Assembly: GCF_900107925.1 (NCBI RefSeq)
Contig: NZ_FNUJ01000007.1
Location: 558,001 to 622,000 of the forward strand
Reading direction: 5' to 3'
From: Amycolatopsis pretoriensis
Lineage (GTDB): Bacteria; Actinomycetota; Actinomycetes; Mycobacteriales; Pseudonocardiaceae
Length of the DNA: 64,000 bases
Below the pieces are notes generated by a model. That model was not told where the DNA came from, searched no databases, and was given only the letters and a program-made list of their open reading frames with translations. Made by a program: the position numbers and the translations under genes. Positions 56,662 to 64,000 of the stretch are shown piece by piece; the stretch's first letter is position 1, and each line of letters begins with the position of its first letter.

Positions 56662-58437
56662 GTGCTCCGCACTCACAACGCCGGCACCCTGCGTGCCGGA
56701 CAGGCCGGACAGACCGTCACCCTCACCGGATGGGTGGCCCGGCGGCGCGATCACGGCGGCGTCATCTTCATCGACCTGCGCGATGCCAGCGGCGTCGCCC
56801 AGGTCGTCTTCCGCGAAGGCGAGATGGCCGAGCGCGCGCACGCCCTGCGCTCCGAGTTCTGCGTGAAGATCGTCGGCGAGGTCGCGAAGCGCCCCGAAGG
56901 CAACGCGAACGCCGAGATCCCCACCGGCGAGATCGAGGTCCTCGCGACCCAGCTCGACGTGCTGTCGGAGGCCGCGCCGCTGCCGTTCCCGATCGACGAC
57001 CGCGTCGACGTCGGCGAAGAGGTCCGCCTCAAGCACCGCTACCTCGACCTGCGCCGCAGCGGCCCGGCCGCGGCCATGCGCCTGCGCAGCGAGGTCAGCC
57101 GCGCCGCGCGCGAGGTGCTGCACGCCCAGGACTTCGTCGAGATCGAGACCCCGACGATGACCCGCTCGACGCCCGAAGGCGCGCGCGACTTCCTGGTGCC
57201 CGCGCGGCTCAAGCCCGGCTCCTGGTACGCGCTGCCGCAGTCGCCGCAGCTGTTCAAGCAGCTGCTCATGGTTGGCGGCATGGAGCGGTACTACCAGATC
57301 GCCCGCTGCTACCGCGACGAAGACTTCCGCGCCGACCGCCAGCCCGAGTTCACCCAGCTCGACATCGAGATGAGCTTCGTCGAGCAGGACGACGTCATCG
57401 CGCTCGGCGAGGACATCGTGTCCGCGCTGTGGAAGCTGATCGGGCACGAGATCCCGCGGCCGATCCCGCGCATCACCTACCACGAGGCGATGGCCAAGTA
57501 CGGCTCGGACAAGCCGGACCTGCGCTTCGACCTCGAGATCACCGACATGACGGAGTTCTTCGCCGACACGCCGTTCCGCGTGTTCCAGGCGCCGTACGTC
57601 GGCGCGGTCGTGATGGCGGGCGGTGCCGACCAGCCTCGCCGCCAGCTCGACGCGTGGCAGGAGTGGGCCAAGCAGCGCGGCGCCCGCGGCCTCGCGTACA
57701 TCCTCGTGAACGAGGACGGCACGCTCGGCGGCCCGGTCGCCAAGAACCTGTCCGAGACCGAGCGCGAGAACGTCGCCGCCGCGGCGGGCGCCAAGGTCGG
57801 CGACTGCATCTTCTTCTCCGCCGGCAAGGCGTCGAGCACGCAGCCGCTGCTCGGCGCCGCGCGCGACGAGATCGGCAAGCGGCTCGGCCTGATCGACGAA
57901 GACGCCTGGTCGTTCGTGTGGGTCGTCGACGCGCCGCTGTTCGCGCCGGTCGAGGACATCGGCGACGACGTCGCCGTCGGCTCCGGCAAGTGGACCGCGG
58001 TGCACCACGCGTTCACCTCGCCGACCCCGGAGTGGATCGACAAGTTCGAGCAGGACCCGGGCAACGCCCTGGCCTACGCCTACGACATCGTCTGCAACGG
58101 CAACGAAATCGGCGGCGGGTCGATCCGTATCCACCGCGGCGACGTCCAGAAGCGCGTCTTCAACCTCATGGGCCTCGGCGAGGAGGAAGCGCAGGAGAAG
58201 TTCGGCTTCCTGCTCGACGCCTTCGCCTTCGGCCCGCCGCCGCACGGCGGCATCGCGTTCGGCTGGGACCGGATCGTCATGCTGCTGGCGAAGGCCGACT
58301 CGCTGCGGGACGTGATCGCGTTCCCGAAGACCGGCGGCGGCTACGACCCGCTGACCGCGGCGCCCGCGCCGATCACGGCGCAGCAGCGCAAGGAAGCCGG
58401 CATCGACGCGAAGCCGGCCCCCGCCCCGCAGAACTAG
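56662..58437 (+). CDS. aspS: Aspartyl-tRNA synthetase (probably non-discriminating Asp/Asn type)
   Basis: A 591-residue class IIb synthetase. An OB-fold anticodon-binding domain comes first (VTLTGWVARRRDHGGVIFID near residue 20), then class II motif 1 around FVEIETPTMTRSTPEGARDF near 159-178, motif 2 YQIARCYRDEDFRADRQPEF near 212-231 and motif 3 GGIAFGWDRIVMLLA near 530. The bacterial GAD insertion domain is present between motifs 2 and 3. Bacteria with GatCAB often use non-discriminating AspRS; that point is family knowledge. GTG at 56662 with AAGGAG about ten bases upstream. The next gene overlaps its stop by one base. Confidence 0.97.
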   Translation: MLRTHNAGTLRAGQAGQTVTLTGWVARRRDHGGVIFIDLRDASGVAQVVFREGEMAERAHALRSEFCVKIVGEVAKRPEGNANAEIPTGEIEVLATQLDVLSEAAPLPFPIDDRVDVGEEVRLKHRYLDLRRSGPAAAMRLRSEVSRAAREVLHAQDFVEIETPTMTRSTPEGARDFLVPARLKPGSWYALPQSPQLFKQLLMVGGMERYYQIARCYRDEDFRADRQPEFTQLDIEMSFVEQDDVIALGEDIVSALWKLIGHEIPRPIPRITYHEAMAKYGSDKPDLRFDLEITDMTEFFADTPFRVFQAPYVGAVVMAGGADQPRRQLDAWQEWAKQRGARGLAYILVNEDGTLGGPVAKNLSETERENVAAAAGAKVGDCIFFSAGKASSTQPLLGAARDEIGKRLGLIDEDAWSFVWVVDAPLFAPVEDIGDDVAVGSGKWTAVHHAFTSPTPEWIDKFEQDPGNALAYAYDIVCNGNEIGGGSIRIHRGDVQKRVFNLMGLGEEEAQEKFGFLLDAFAFGPPPHGGIAFGWDRIVMLLAKADSLRDVIAFPKTGGGYDPLTAAPAPITAQQRKEAGIDAKPAPAPQN

Positions 58438-59384
58438 TGCTGCACCTCAGGGCCGTGTGCCCGCCGGACGTCACCGCGCGAGCGTTGGACGTCCTGCGGG
58501 CGCACGCCGGGACGGCGCACCTGATCGCCCACCGCGGCGCCGCCGTGGAACCGGCGGGTGACCTGGTCGAGGCCGACATCGCGCGCGAGGCGGCGGACGA
58601 AATCGTCGACGCGCTGTGCGGGCTCGGGCTCGACCACACCGGCGGCATCACGCTCGAAGCCCTCGACACCGCGCTGTCCGACGCCGCCGACCGGGCGGAG
58701 GAGGCGGCGCCGGGCGAAGGCGCGGACGCCGTCGTGTGGGAGGAACTGGTCGCGCGCACGGGAGAGGAGTCCCGGGCGAACGTGACGTTCCTGGCGTTCC
58801 TCACCATCGCGTGCCTGCTGGCCGCGGTCGGCGTGCTGACGAACTCCGCGGTGACGATCGTCGGCGCGATGGTCGTCGGGCCGGAGTTCGGGCCCCTGGC
58901 CGCGCTCGCGGTCGGGCTCGTCCTGCGGCGCGGGGACCTGCTCCGCCGGGCGGGCGTGGCGCTGGGTGTGGGCTTCCCGCTGGCGATGGTCGTGACGCTG
59001 GGCGGCGCGCTGCTCGTGCGCGCGACCGGCGTCTTCGGCGAAAAGGCGTTCCAGCTGGAGCAGAACCACGAGGTCGACTTCGTCTTTTCCGTCGGGGTGC
59101 CGTCGCTGGTCGTCGCGATGCTGGCCGGCGCGGCCGGGATGCTCGCGATGACGTCGGCGAAGTCGGCCGCGCTGGTGGGCGTCTTCATCTCCGTGACGAC
59201 GGTGCCGGCCGCGGGGTACGCGGTCGTCGCGGCCGTGGCGGGGGAGTGGAGCCGGTGCCTCCAGTCGGTCGGCCAGCTGCTGGTCAACCTTCTCGGAATC
59301 GTTGCAGCAGCGGCCATTGTGTTGACTCTGCGCCGGAATGGGCAACGTTCACGGGTGGGAACGCGTCCGCTTTCACGGGGATGA
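58437..59384 (+). CDS. DUF389 family membrane protein
   Basis: A 315-residue protein with a ~110-residue cytoplasmic N-terminal domain (LHLRAVCPPDVTARALDVLR) and six or so membrane helices. The family marks are FLTIACLLAAVGVLTNSAVT near residue 120-139 and IVGAMVVGPEFGPLAALAVG near 140-160. DUF389 proteins have an unknown, perhaps transport, function. GTG at 58437 shares its first base with the aspS stop codon, so it is co-transcribed. The C-terminus is basic (RRNGQRSRVGTRPLSRG). Confidence 0.9.
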   Translation: MLHLRAVCPPDVTARALDVLRAHAGTAHLIAHRGAAVEPAGDLVEADIAREAADEIVDALCGLGLDHTGGITLEALDTALSDAADRAEEAAPGEGADAVVWEELVARTGEESRANVTFLAFLTIACLLAAVGVLTNSAVTIVGAMVVGPEFGPLAALAVGLVLRRGDLLRRAGVALGVGFPLAMVVTLGGALLVRATGVFGEKAFQLEQNHEVDFVFSVGVPSLVVAMLAGAAGMLAMTSAKSAALVGVFISVTTVPAAGYAVVAAVAGEWSRCLQSVGQLLVNLLGIVAAAAIVLTLRRNGQRSRVGTRPLSRG

Positions 59385-59462
59385 CCGGGTCCGGGCCGGG
59401 GGATCCTTCTTGTCCGGATGTCAGTAGTCATGGTTGCTCAGTCACGAGTAGGGTCGGTGACA

Positions 59463-60647
59463 ATGACAGTCGACACCTCCTCCACCGGCGATGCTGGGGT
59501 CGGGGCAGGAGCCGAGCACCTCGCCGTGGCCGCGGCGGTCGCGGCGGGCGAGTCCGTTCTTTCGCGCCGGTTCGGCAGTGCGATCACGCTGGTCGCGCCG
59601 GAGGACCTCGCGGGCAGCGGGCCGGCGACGGTGGTCCGGGCGCGGGTGGTGTCGTCGTCCTTCGCGCTGCCGCGCACGCTGGTCATCAAGCACTACCCGG
59701 ACCAGCCGTCCTCGGGCGCCGACCCGTTCGCGCAGGAGGCGGTCAGCTACCAGCTGTTCACCGCGCTGGCGCCGGACGAGCGGATGTGCCCGGAACTGCT
59801 GGCCCACGACGGCCGCGACCGCGTGCTGGTGCTGGAGGACCTCGGCCGCACGCCGACGCTGGAGGACAAGCTCTACGCCCGCGACTCCCGGGCGGCCGAA
59901 CGCGCGCTGCTGTCGTGGGCCCGCTCGCTGGGCCGGCTGCACGCGAGCACGGCGGGGCGCGAAGCGGATTTCAACGCGTTGCTGCGGCGCCTGGGCGCCC
60001 CGGCGAGGAACGACGCGAGCCGGGACGACGAGCTGTGCGCGCGGGTCCCGGTGGTGATCCAGGAGCGCCTGGGCATCCCGGCGCCGGACGAGGTGCTCGC
60101 GCAGGTGGCGGCGGCGCTGGAGCAGGCGCGGTCGGCGGGGTTCCGCGCGTTCAGCCCGGTGGAGCTGAGCCCGGACAACAACCTGGTGACGGGCGAGAGC
60201 GTCCGGTTCCTGGACTTCGAGTACGGCTGCGTCCGGTCCGCGCTGGTCGACGCGGCGCACTTGCGGCTGCCGTTCGCGAGCTGGCCGGACGCGCTGGCCC
60301 TGCCGGCGGGCATGAGCGAAGCGATGGTCGCTGCGTGGCGCGCGGAGGTGGTGGGGGTGTGGCCGGCGTTCGGCGACGACGACGAGCTGGCTTCGCACCT
60401 GACGACCAGCGAGCTGCTGCGGGTGTGGCTGATCACGGGGGAGGAGCTGGGGTCGTTGGACCTGTCCCGGCACGCCGCCCCGGTGAGCCGCGAGGCCGCG
60501 TTGGTGACGTGGTGGCGGGATTTGGCGAAGCACGCGGGGTACGGCCGGATGACGGCGGTGTCGGAGTTCGCGGCCCGGGTGGCGGCGGCCTTGGCGGCAC
60601 GGCTGGGGCCGCACGCGGATTTGGCGTTCTACCCGGCTTTCCGCTGA
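59463..60647 (+). CDS. APH-like phosphotransferase family protein with altered catalytic loop
   Basis: About 394 residues with an aminoglycoside-phosphotransferase/choline-kinase fold: PRTLVIKHYPDQPSSG with the ATP-site Lys near residue 60, RVLVLEDLGRTPTLEDKL near 104 as hinge, and VRFLDFEYGCVRSALVDAAH near 240-260 with the Mg-binding Asp. The catalytic HxDxxxxN loop reads SPVELSPDNN, so the base Asp appears replaced by Glu and the His is missing. Activity is uncertain. ATG at 59463 is preferred; an in-frame ATG at 59418 and a GTG at 59457 are also possible. TAGGGT at 59449-59454 could be a -10 box, implying a near-leaderless start. Confidence 0.78.
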   Translation: MTVDTSSTGDAGVGAGAEHLAVAAAVAAGESVLSRRFGSAITLVAPEDLAGSGPATVVRARVVSSSFALPRTLVIKHYPDQPSSGADPFAQEAVSYQLFTALAPDERMCPELLAHDGRDRVLVLEDLGRTPTLEDKLYARDSRAAERALLSWARSLGRLHASTAGREADFNALLRRLGAPARNDASRDDELCARVPVVIQERLGIPAPDEVLAQVAAALEQARSAGFRAFSPVELSPDNNLVTGESVRFLDFEYGCVRSALVDAAHLRLPFASWPDALALPAGMSEAMVAAWRAEVVGVWPAFGDDDELASHLTTSELLRVWLITGEELGSLDLSRHAAPVSREAALVTWWRDLAKHAGYGRMTAVSEFAARVAAALAARLGPHADLAFYPAFR

Positions 60648-60952
60648 CGACGGCTTTGGTGGGGGCAGGCCGGGCGGCTGGTGGCTTTTGCTGAGTGGTG
60701 CGGTGTCCACAGGCCGGCTGTGATGTGGACAGGCGGCACCGGCGGAGGCTGTTTCGCGCGGGTTTGTCGGCCCTCGCCGATACGCTGGAAGCGGGGGCAC
60801 CCCCAGGGAGGGCGGGCCGCGTCGTCGTCCGGCAAGCGTCGCCGCGCGCCTGAACAGGACATTTCCGGCTCCCGTGAGGTGAGCGTCAAGAATTAGGCGC
60901 TCCGTCCCAGGCGCGTTACCTCGTCCTCACCGGGTGTGAGTCTCCGTGGCCG
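60648..60952. other. Intergenic region with the second copy of the two-copy module
   Basis: 305 bp without a gene. The first 55 bp are unremarkable; 60704-60821 is the two-copy module; the remainder up to the SGNH hydrolase start shows no clear promoter or ORF. A 71-codon ORF at 60681-60896 overlaps the module and is not called. Confidence 0.6.
60704..60821 (+). repeat. Two-copy intergenic module, copy 2
   Basis: Inverted arms TGTCCACA (60704-60711) and TGTGGACA (60724-60731), which resemble the streptomycete DnaA box TTGTCCACA, are followed 53 bp later by a 37-nt core at 60785-60821 beginning CTGGAAGCGGGGGCACCCCC. The core is 34/37 identical to copy 1 (13244-13280, minus strand). In both copies a TANNNT hexamer (TACGCT here, TAAACT there) runs into the start of the core, so a promoter for a small RNA is possible. 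Confidence 0.75.
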
Positions 60953-61816
60953 ATGGTCGTGGACGTGACCGTGATCAGTGTCGAAGTCACTCCCGAACCT
61001 CCCCGGCCCGCCCGCCCCACCCTGGCGGCCGTACCGAACGCCGTGCCCGCGCTCAGGCGTGCCGAGCGGCTTGTCGTGCTCGGGGACTCCACCGCTGTCG
61101 GGCTCGGGGATCCGCTGCCCAAGCGGGGTGGCTGGCGGGGCGTCGGCCCGCTCGTCGCCGCCGCGCTCGGCGTCGGGCCCGGTGGCTACCTCAACCCCGC
61201 CTTCACCGGTGCCCGGATGCGGTGCGTGCTCACCGAACAGGTGCCCGCCGCCGTCGCGCACCGGGCCGATGTCGCGCTGCTCGTCGCCGGCATGAACGAC
61301 ACCCTGCGCCCGGACTTCGACGCCGCCCGGATCGCCGCCGACCTCACCGAGGTCGTCCACCGGCTCCGCGAGGCGGGCACCACCGTCGTCCCCGTGCGGT
61401 TCCACGACCACAGCAAGGTGTTCCGTCTCCCGCGCTCGCTCAAGCGCGCCCTCAGCGCCCGCGTCGCCGAGCTGAACGCCGCCATCGACGAGGTCGTCGC
61501 CCGCGAAGGCGTCCCCTGCCTCGACCTCGACCGCCTCCCCGGCGCCTACGACCTCGCCGTCTGGAGCGTCGACCGGCTGCACCCCTCGGAACTCGGCCAC
61601 CGCCTGCTCGCCGACGGCTTCACCGGCCTGCTCGCCGAAGCCGGCTTCGCCGTGCCCGAGCCGGTGAGCCTCACCTGCGGCGGCGGGGTCGAGCCGAGCG
61701 CCGCGGGACACGCGGGGTGGCTGGTGCTCAAGGGAATCCCGTGGCTCTGGCGCCGCGGCCGCGAATTCCTGCCCTACGCCGCGGTCATCATGTGGAACTC
61801 GTTCCGCGCCCGCTGA
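60953..61816 (+). CDS. SGNH/GDSL hydrolase family protein
   Basis: A protein of up to 287 residues. The SGNH blocks are clear: LVVLGDSTAVGLGDPLP near residue 41 (GDS nucleophile), GGYLNPAFTGAR with the Gly, ALLVAGMNDTLRPDF near 108-122 with the Asn, and VDRLHPSELGHRLLAD near 204-220 with DxxH. No signal peptide is visible. Such enzymes are esterases or lipases with wide specificity. ATG at 60953 is tentative; further in-frame GTG codons follow closely and no clear ribosome site decides. It converges with the metallophosphatase gene, overlapping by 29 bp. Confidence 0.88.
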   Translation: MVVDVTVISVEVTPEPPRPARPTLAAVPNAVPALRRAERLVVLGDSTAVGLGDPLPKRGGWRGVGPLVAAALGVGPGGYLNPAFTGARMRCVLTEQVPAAVAHRADVALLVAGMNDTLRPDFDAARIAADLTEVVHRLREAGTTVVPVRFHDHSKVFRLPRSLKRALSARVAELNAAIDEVVAREGVPCLDLDRLPGAYDLAVWSVDRLHPSELGHRLLADGFTGLLAEAGFAVPEPVSLTCGGGVEPSAAGHAGWLVLKGIPWLWRRGREFLPYAAVIMWNSFRAR

Positions 61817-62516
61817 ACACGCGCAACGCCTCCGCGTCCGAAGCCGGGTTGCGGACGAAGTAGTCCGCCCACTCTTCGATGCCGGGATAACCCGACCGCG
61901 AAACCAGAAACCGGCAAGCCGCCTCGACGTCGTACGACGTCCGCCGCAGCTCGACGCCGTCGCCGAGCAACGCCCAGTGCGCACCCCGTGCGCCGTAGGG
62001 CATGCCGACGCTGCCCGGGTTGACGACCAGCCGCCGGTCGGCGAGCCGGACGAACGGCATGTGCGTGTGCCCCAGCACGACGGTCTCCTCCGCCACCCCG
62101 GAAAAGACCTCCGCCCACCGCTCCGGCGGGCTGTCGACGAGCACGATTTCCGTGTCGTCGCGCGGGGTCGCGTGGCAGAACAGCACGCCGTCGAGCGACA
62201 CCGTCAGCGGCAGCGCGTCCAGCACCGGCAAGTCCGCCGGACGCAGTTGCCGCGCCGCCCACGGGAAGATCGGGTCCGGCACGAAGTTCCCGGTCCCGCG
62301 CGCCGACGCCGCCAGTTCGCGGTCCGCGTTGCCGCGCACCCAGACCGCCCGCGAGCCCAGCGCCGACAGGCGGTCCAGGGTCTCCACCGGCAGCGGGCCG
62401 GCCAGCATGTCCCCGAGCAGCACGATCTTCTCCGCCGCCACGACGTCCGGCTCGGCCAGCACGGCCTCCAACGCCGGGAGCACGCCGTGGATGTCCGCCA
62501 GCACCGCCACTGTCAT
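61788..62516 (-). CDS. Calcineurin-like metallophosphoesterase
   Basis: A 242-residue metallophosphoesterase of the YfcE/diadenosine tetraphosphatase-like group. Metal-binding motifs in order are AVLADIHGVLPAL at residue 4-16, VLLGDMLAGPLP near 33-44, WVRGNADREL near 58-67, FCHATPRDD near 110-118 and VLGHTHMPFVRL near 147-158. VVNPGSVGMPYG near 166 is the usual family tail. Substrate unknown (cyclic nucleotide, phosphodiester or phosphoprotein). ATG at 62516 follows GAGGGTGGGG. It ends inside the convergent SGNH hydrolase gene. Confidence 0.92.
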   Translation of the reverse strand: MTVAVLADIHGVLPALEAVLAEPDVVAAEKIVLLGDMLAGPLPVETLDRLSALGSRAVWVRGNADRELAASARGTGNFVPDPIFPWAARQLRPADLPVLDALPLTVSLDGVLFCHATPRDDTEIVLVDSPPERWAEVFSGVAEETVVLGHTHMPFVRLADRRLVVNPGSVGMPYGARGAHWALLGDGVELRRTSYDVEAACRFLVSRSGYPGIEEWADYFVRNPASDAEALRVFSGRGTSST

Positions 62517-62579
62517 CGCCCCACCCTCGGGCACGGCAGGCGCCCCGGGCGAGGGATTTCGCCCAGGGCGCAAGCCGGT

Positions 62580-63803
62580 TCACGCGGTCGTGAGCGGCAG
62601 CTCCCGCACACCCGTCATGTTCGGGTTGATCTGGAACTTCGGCGGCTCACCCGGGATCGTGCGCAGCGCCGGGTAGCGGTCGAACAGGATGTCCAGCGCC
62701 ACCCGGCCTTCGAGCCGGGCGAGCGGTGCCCCGATGCAGAAGTGGATCCCGCGGCCGAACGCCAGGTGCGGGTTCGGGTCGCGCAGCGGGTTGAACGTGT
62801 CCGGGTCGGTGAACACCCGGTCGTCGCGGTTGGCCGCCGCCACCCAGACCATCAGCATCTGGTCCGCGGGTACCGTCGATTCGCCCAGCCGCACTTCGCG
62901 CGTGGTCGAGCGGGCCACGGCCGCGAACGGCGACAGGTACCGCAGCGACTCCTCGATCGCCGGCGGCACCAGCGACCGGTCGGCCCGCACGCGCTCGTCC
63001 CACTCCGGGTGCGTGTCCAGGCACAGCACCGCGTTGCCGAGCAGCATCGTCGTGGTGATGTGCCCGGCCAGCAGCAGGACGTTCGCGAAGTTGACGACCT
63101 CGTTGCGGGTCAGCTTCTCGCCGTCGACCTCGGCTTCGACGAGCTTCGTCAGCAGGTCTTCCCGGGGCTGCTCGCGCCGTTCGTCGACGTGCACGCCCAG
63201 GTACTCGACGAGCGCCTTCTGCCCCTCCAGCGACTTCTTGACCGACTCCTGCCGCCCTTCGGTCTGCTCCTTCAGCGAGAACTGTTCCGAAGAGTCGAAC
63301 AGCTTGTCCACCCAGCCCTTGAACAGGTGCCGGTCGCTCGCGGGGACCCCCAGCAGCTCCGCGATGACGATCACCGGCAGCGGGTAGGCCAGGTCCTCGA
63401 CCAGTTCGAGCCGGCCGGAAGACCCCGCCGCGTCGAGCATCTCGTTCGTCACCGCGGCGATGCGCGGCTCGAGGTCCGCGACGACCTTCGGCGTGAACGC
63501 CCGGCTGACCAGCTTGCGCATCTTGTTGTGCAGCGGCGGGTCCAGCTGCAGCAGGTTGCCCGCCTGCATCTCCTCGAAGTCGACGTCGAGGTCCTGCCCG
63601 GCCATCAGCTCCTTCGGCACGAGCCGGGTGGTGTCCGACGAGTACGTCGCCGGGTCGCGGAGCACCTCTTCGGCCTCCGGGTGCCCGTAGACGTTCCAGA
63701 ACCCGAGGTCGGCGGCGTGGTGCACCCGTTCCTCCGGCTGCTTCCCCCGCAGCCAGAACTGGGATTCGTGGAGTCCCCAGGTGTCCGCTTGTGTGGTGGT
63801 CAT
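62580..63803 (-). CDS. Cytochrome P450
   Basis: A 407-residue soluble bacterial P450. The heme ligand loop is HLAFGRGIHFCIGAPLARLE near residue 345-364 (Cys355), the ExxR motif IEESLRYL is near 283 and the I-helix reads FANVLLLAGHITTTMLLGN near 240-258. In AGHITTT the acid of the usual acid-alcohol pair is Ile, a pattern seen in some actinobacterial P450s. The substrate is unknown. ATG at 63803 follows GAAGGGGCGG. No ferredoxin gene is adjacent in the window. The unidentified gene upstream on the same strand ends 34 bp before this start. Confidence 0.93.
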   Translation of the reverse strand: MTTTQADTWGLHESQFWLRGKQPEERVHHAADLGFWNVYGHPEAEEVLRDPATYSSDTTRLVPKELMAGQDLDVDFEEMQAGNLLQLDPPLHNKMRKLVSRAFTPKVVADLEPRIAAVTNEMLDAAGSSGRLELVEDLAYPLPVIVIAELLGVPASDRHLFKGWVDKLFDSSEQFSLKEQTEGRQESVKKSLEGQKALVEYLGVHVDERREQPREDLLTKLVEAEVDGEKLTRNEVVNFANVLLLAGHITTTMLLGNAVLCLDTHPEWDERVRADRSLVPPAIEESLRYLSPFAAVARSTTREVRLGESTVPADQMLMVWVAAANRDDRVFTDPDTFNPLRDPNPHLAFGRGIHFCIGAPLARLEGRVALDILFDRYPALRTIPGEPPKFQINPNMTGVRELPLTTA

Positions 63804-63836
63804 GTCCGCCCCTTCTTTCCCCTTGTGGCCCCGGGA

Positions 63837-64000
63837 TCAGCCGGGTGCCCTGATGGGATCGTGTGCGTAGATCCCTTGCCGGTAGCCCGAGACGAGCTCC
63901 TCGAGCGCCGAACCGAGTTCCGCCGCCACGTCCGCGACCGCCGCGGGGTCGGGTTCCCCGGCCGGCTCGAACGCCGTGCGGATCAGGTGGGCGAGCACCG
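63837..64000 (-). CDS. C-terminal end of an unidentified protein (gene runs off the right edge)
   Basis: The last 54 codons of a minus-strand gene end at TGA 63837-63839. The visible part is helical: VLAHLIRTAFEPAGEP, then VADVAAELGSALEELVSGYR and the tail QGIYAHDPIRAPG. Third positions are GC-rich as in real genes here. The helical composition and position ahead of a P450 would suit a regulator C-terminus, but the fragment is too short to assign. Confidence 0.55.
   Translation of the reverse strand, partial: VLAHLIRTAFEPAGEPDPAAVADVAAELGSALEELVSGYRQGIYAHDPIRAPG

Noticed and set aside
60893..61984. 363-codon minus-strand ORF opposite the SGNH hydrolase
   Set aside because: The plus-strand frame has complete SGNH motifs; the minus frame has no recognisable features.

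Overview
The window is a chromosomal segment of a high-GC Gram-positive actinomycete. Coding regions are very GC-rich at third codon positions, GTG starts and ATGA/GTGA gene overlaps are common, and many families are actinobacterial: DUF3000, HemQ-type heme synthesis, a LigC/PolDom pair, DUF6221, a TIGR04222 pair and LLM flavin/F420-type oxidoreductases. The gene set and the style of the intergenic palindromes suggest the Pseudonocardiaceae, probably Amycolatopsis; this is inference, since no rRNA gene is present. I see no tRNA or rRNA gene, CRISPR array, transposase or phage module. It looks like core chromosome with small accessory systems.

Layout: 1-4775 is a urea- or guanidine-type carboxylase operon (carboxylase start, two DUF1989 proteins, APC permease) with a divergent TetR regulator. 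4881-13190 holds a small ORF, ribonuclease D, a LuxR-type response regulator, DUF3000, and the coproporphyrin-dependent heme genes hemE, hemG/cgoX and hemQ, followed by a class III CoA transferase. 13349-16383 is a four-gene operon of two TIGR04222 membrane proteins with Cys/Gly/Ser tails, a DUF692/MNIO iron oxidase and an SCO6045-like small protein. It is the best candidate here for an undescribed modification system. 16458-24056 is mixed: msrB, a Ser/Thr kinase with an apparent ATC start, a TVP38-like protein, a LigD-type polymerase and small unknowns. 24087-28326 is proline catabolism: a PucR regulator divergent from pruA and proline dehydrogenase, closed by a 40-bp perfect palindromic terminator. 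28376-31864 has thioredoxin, DUF2630, a TAP-like hydrolase lacking its serine, and ATP-dependent DNA ligase C.

31891-36039 is a tightly coupled minus-strand operon: a reductase, an ECF sigma factor, three Asp23/Gls24 proteins, a J-domain-like peptide, DUF2273, DUF6286 and AmaP. It is an envelope-stress type module. 36130-41287 includes zapE, a PAP2 phosphatase, a D-amino-acid-oxidase-like enzyme, DUF2252 and ornithine aminotransferase. 41432-46589 is a plus-strand run: ArsR with an SRPBCC protein, PPK2, S9 peptidase, an LLM oxidoreductase and a small basic protein. 46586-47549 encodes two FluC fluoride channels flanking an internally shortened DUF190 protein. 47621-52077 pairs a BBE-type flavin oxidase with a 995-residue SARP/AAA regulator. 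52168-60647 contains a soluble transhydrogenase, an intein-interrupted Rv2578c-type radical SAM protein behind a LexA box, a MerB-like protein, aspS, DUF389 and an APH-like protein. 61-64 kb holds an SGNH hydrolase, a metallophosphatase, a P450 and the end of an unidentified gene.

Several non-coding signals stand out. Tandem or mirrored palindromes recur at 30- or 33-bp spacing at four intergenic loci with three different core sequences. A two-copy module carries DnaA-box-like arms and a 37-nt conserved core. A 13-bp palindrome GTCCACNGTGGAC occurs five times inside genes, always encoding Ser-Thr-Val-Asp.
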